Assembly (NCBI GenBank): GCA_963764525.1
Contig: CAVXTC010000029.1
Span: 124,001-188,000 of the forward strand
DNA from: DATDIC01 sp963764525
Lineage (GTDB): Bacteria > Pseudomonadota > Alphaproteobacteria > Acetobacterales > Acetobacteraceae
Length of the DNA stretch: 64,000 nucleotides
Direction of reading: 5' to 3'
The stretch's first letter is position 1; the number at the start of each line of letters is the position of its first letter. The notes beneath the pieces were generated by a model that searched no databases, had not been told where the DNA came from, and was given only the letters and a program-made list of their open reading frames with translations. Shown one piece after another: positions 61,431-64,000 of this stretch. Both the position numbers and the translations under genes were made by a program.

Positions 61431-62672
61431 CTTCGCCCGCATCGCCGTCGTCGGGCTCGGCTATATCGGCCTGCCGACCGCCGCCGTCTTCGCCGAGAAC
61501 GGCGTGGAGGTGGTCGGCGTCGACGTCAACCCGCGCGTGGTCGAAACCATCAACGCCGGCCGGCCGCATTTCGGCGAGCCGAACCTGGATGCGCTGGTCC
61601 GCCGCGTGGTCGAGGCCGGCAAGCTGCGGGCCGCCTTGCAGATCGAGCCGGCGGACGCGTTCATCATCGCCGTCCCGACGCCGCTGCGCGGCCACGGGGA
61701 ACGCGCGGCGCCGGACATCTCGTATGTCGAGGACGCGGCGCGAGCGGTGGCCCCGGTGCTGGACCACGGCAATCTGGTGATCCTGGAATCCACCTCGCCG
61801 GTCGGCACCACCGAGCGGATGGCGGCGATCATGGCCGAGCTGCGCCCCGACCTCACCTTCCCGCAGCAGAAGGGCGAGATGGCGGACATCCAGGTGGCGC
61901 ACTGCCCCGAGCGCGTGCTGCCCGGCCGCATCCTGGAGGAGGTCGTGAACAACCCGCGCGTCATCGGCGGCATGACCCGCAAATGCGCCCAGCGCGCGCT
62001 CAGCCTCTATCGGATCATGGTGCGCGGCGAATGCCGGGTGACCACCGCGCGCACCGCCGAACTGGCGAAGCTGACCGAGAACGCCTATCGCGACGTCAAC
62101 ATCGCCTTCGCCAACGAGCTGTCGTTCATCTGCGACCGGCTGCGGATCAACGTCTGGGACCTGATCGCGATGGCCAATCTGCATCCGCGGGTCAACATCC
62201 TGAGCCCCGGCCCCGGCGTCGGCGGCCACTGCATCGCGGTCGATCCGTGGTTCATCGTCGCCACCAACCCGCAGGAGGCGAAGCTGATCCGCGCGGCGCG
62301 GCTGATCAACGACAGCAAGCCGGATTTCGTCGTCGCCAAGGTGCGCGAGCGGGCCGCGGCGCTGAAACAGCCGGTGATCGCCTGCCTCGGGCTGGCATAC
62401 AAGAAGGACGTGGACGATCTGCGCGAAAGCCCGGCGGTCGAGATCGTGCGCAAGCTGGCCGAGGCAAATCTGGCGAGCTGCTGGTGGTGGAGCCGCACGT
62501 CGGCCGGCTGCCGCCGGAACTGGCCGATCTCGGCCTGGAGCTGCACGATTTCGACGCCGCGCTGGAGCGCGCCAATCTGGTGCTGCTGCTGGTCGATCAC
62601 ATGAGCTTCCTGCAGGTCGACCGCGACGTGCTCAAGGACAAGTTCGTCATCGACACCCGCGGCGCCTGGTGA
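61423..62672 (+). CDS. wecC: UDP-N-acetyl-D-mannosamine dehydrogenase, one frameshift near the C-terminus
   Basis: About 416 residues when restored. NAD site IAVVGLGYIGLPTAAVFAENG, VPTPLRGHG, LESTSPVGTTERM, then AELAKLTENAYRDVNIAFANEL (catalytic lysine region), GPGVGGHCIAVDPWF (catalytic cysteine) and CLGLAYKKDVDDLRESPA. Near 62477 one G is missing; restoring it reads LGELLVVEPHVGRLPPEL and ends DKFVIDTRGAW with TGA at 62670. It oxidises UDP-ManNAc to UDP-ManNAcA, a sugar for exopolysaccharide or capsule. It is coupled to wecB. Confidence 0.9.
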
Positions 62673-62689
62673 CCGCGCCGCGTCGCCCC

Positions 62690-62780
62690 TCCCGCAAGAG
62701 GAGGGGGCTGCGTTTCCCCTCCCCTTGTGGGCGGGGGCAACCCCTCCCCCGCCTCCTCCCGCAAGGGGAGGTGGGGTAGG
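62690..62780. repeat. C-rich palindromic repeats between wecC and the glycosyltransferase
   Basis: Three alternating copies of CCTCCC(GC)AAGAGGAGGGGG-like and CCCCTCCCCTTGTGGG-like sequence. It is the same family as 40321-40372. It could fold into strong hairpins in the wec mRNA. Confidence 0.7.
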
Positions 62781-62782
62781 CG

Positions 62783-63996
62783 ATGCGCATCCTGCACGTC
62801 TTCGACCACTCGCTGCCGTTGCAAAGCGGCTACGTGTATCGCTCGCTCGGCATCCTGGCGCGCAGCGCGGTTTCGGCTGGGACACGATCCAGCTCACCGG
62901 TCCGCGGCACAACGAATGGCGCGCGCCGGCCGAGACCGTCGACGGCTGGACTTTCCATCGCACCCCGAGGCCGCACGGCCGCTCGCTGCGCGCGCCGCAT
63001 CGCCCGGGAAGCGCTGGAAATGCGGGCGCTGGCCGCGCGGCTGACGGAGGTGATCCGCGCCAACGCCCGGACATCGTCCATGCCCACTCGCCGGTTCTGG
63101 TCGGCTGGCCGGCGCTGCGCGCCGCTCGCCGGGCCGGCCTGCCGTTCGTCTACGAGGTGCGCGGCCTGTGGGAGGACGCGGCGGTTGATCTCGGCCATTC
63201 CCGCGAGGGTGATCTGCGCTACCGCGCGACCCGCGCGCTCGAGACGCGGCTGTTGCGCCGGGCCGATGCGGTGGTGACGCTGTGCGAGGGCATGCGGCGG
63301 GAACTGGCCGGCCGCGGCATGCCGGAAGCGGGATCTCGGTCGTGCCCAATGCGGTCGACCGGCGCTGTTCCGCGCGCCGCAGCCGAAGGATCCGGCTGCT
63401 GGAGGACGGACGGGGCTGGCCGGGCGGACCGTGCTCGGGTTCATCGGCTCGTTCTACCATTACGAGGGGCTCGACCTGCTGCTGGAAGCGCTGCCGGCGA
63501 TCCGCGAGCGCGTGCCCCGAGGTGGCGGTGCTGCTGGTCGGCGGCGGCCCGATGGCGGAAGCCTTGCGCGCAGCGTGCCGCCGGGCGTGGACTTGGGGGA
63601 GCCGTCCACTTCACCGGCCGGGTGCCGCATGCCGAGGTGCGGCGCTAGTACGATCTGATCGACTTCCTGGTGTTTCCGCGCCGGCGCATGCGGCTGACCG
63701 AGCTGGTGACGCCGCTCAAGCCGGTCGAGGCCATGGCCGAGGGGCGGCTGGTGATCGCCTCCGACGTCGGCGGCCATCGCGAGCTGATCGAGGACGGCAC
63801 GACCGGTTTCTTGTTCGCCGCCGACGATCTCGCCGCGCTGGCCCGCCGCGTGCAACAGGCGATCGCGGCCGTCGATCGGCACGACGCAATGCGCCAAGCC
63901 GCCCGCGATTTCGTCGCCGCCGAACGAATTTGGCCGGTGAGCGCCGCGAATTACCGACCGGTCTATGAACGGCTGGCGGGGAAGCAAGCAAGATAG
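62783..63996 (+). pseudogene. Glycosyltransferase family 4, exosortase-A-associated type; many frame breaks
   Basis: Pieces in all three frames add up to a full protein. They include MRILHVFDHSLPLQSGYVYR, then GWDTIQLTGPRHNEW, PDIVHAHSPVLVGWPALRAA, FVYEVRGLWEDAAVDLGHSR, YRATRALETRLLRRADAVVTLCEGM, ISVVPNAVD, VLGFIGSFYHYEGLDLLLEALP, VAVLLVGGG, FTGRVPHAEVRR and MRLTELVTPLKPVEAMAEG. This series matches the glycosyltransferase found with exosortase A in PEP-CTERM organisms. At least eight indels and one TAG (63647, where a Tyr codon is expected) interrupt it. The density suggests either real decay or poor sequence near the contig end. Confidence 0.7.
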
Positions 63997-64000
63997 TCCG

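Overview
The window is 64 kb of high-GC chromosomal DNA from an alphaproteobacterium. The likely family is Acetobacteraceae/Rhodospirillales. This rests on gene style only: an AapJQMP amino-acid transporter, an NADP-isocitrate dehydrogenase of the alphaproteobacterial type, PEP-CTERM proteins, a ligase-associated exonuclease and tandem amidohydrolases. No marker tree could be made. No rRNA, tRNA, CRISPR array or complete insertion sequence was seen.

Layout. 0-5.6 kb: a thiamine-diphosphate enzyme (cut by the window edge) divergent from aapJQMP. 5.6-7.5 kb: a DUF3990 toxin-like gene lying between the aapP tail and a second, diverged copy of that tail, then a PEP-CTERM protein. 7.7-16 kb: a DJ-1/PfpI enzyme with its divergent GlxA-type regulator, a large hybrid histidine kinase with a palindromic repeat in its ATPase domain, icd, a dienelactone hydrolase-like protein and two small enzymes. 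16-20.5 kb: a ChaC-type glutathione cyclotransferase coupled to a fused CydDC-like ABC exporter. 20.4-21.3 kb: a HAF-repeat PEP-CTERM protein. 21.8-32.3 kb: a minus-strand catabolic block (flavin reductase, three paralogous amidohydrolases, MFS carrier, ABC importer without ATPase, luciferase-like monooxygenase), with remnants of a DUF433/DUF5615 toxin-antitoxin pair on both sides of the MFS gene. 32.5-35.3 kb: a small two-span membrane protein and a STAND NTPase with eight near-identical TPR units. Both carry the same Gly/Asn/Gln motif. This pair is the best candidate for an undescribed system.

35.7-49.6 kb: MFS carrier, peptidoglycan-binding lipoprotein, rpmI-rplT, an enolase-superfamily enzyme, a RamB-like regulator divergent from isocitrate lyase, an orphan solute-binding protein, msrB, an FAH-family enzyme, PIG-L deacetylase, cupin, a VapBC-type pair and the exonuclease. 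50-55 kb: gamma-glutamyltransferase, a peptide-binding protein and a D-aminoacylase-like enzyme. 55.5-60 kb: an island of visibly lower GC with a serine hydrolase, an IS5-type transposase stub, two MITE-like elements, a HAD phosphatase, a 2H phosphoesterase and a GNAT. 60.3-64 kb: wecB, wecC and an exosortase-A-associated glycosyltransferase. This is the edge of an exopolysaccharide locus that fits the two PEP-CTERM proteins.

Quality note. About 25-30 single-base frame breaks occur across the window, including in housekeeping genes (the aceA stop, the wecC end). They are densest in the last 1.2 kb. Many are probably sequencing indels, so 'broken' genes should be read with that in mind. Four families of dispersed palindromic repeats fill most of the gene-free stretches.
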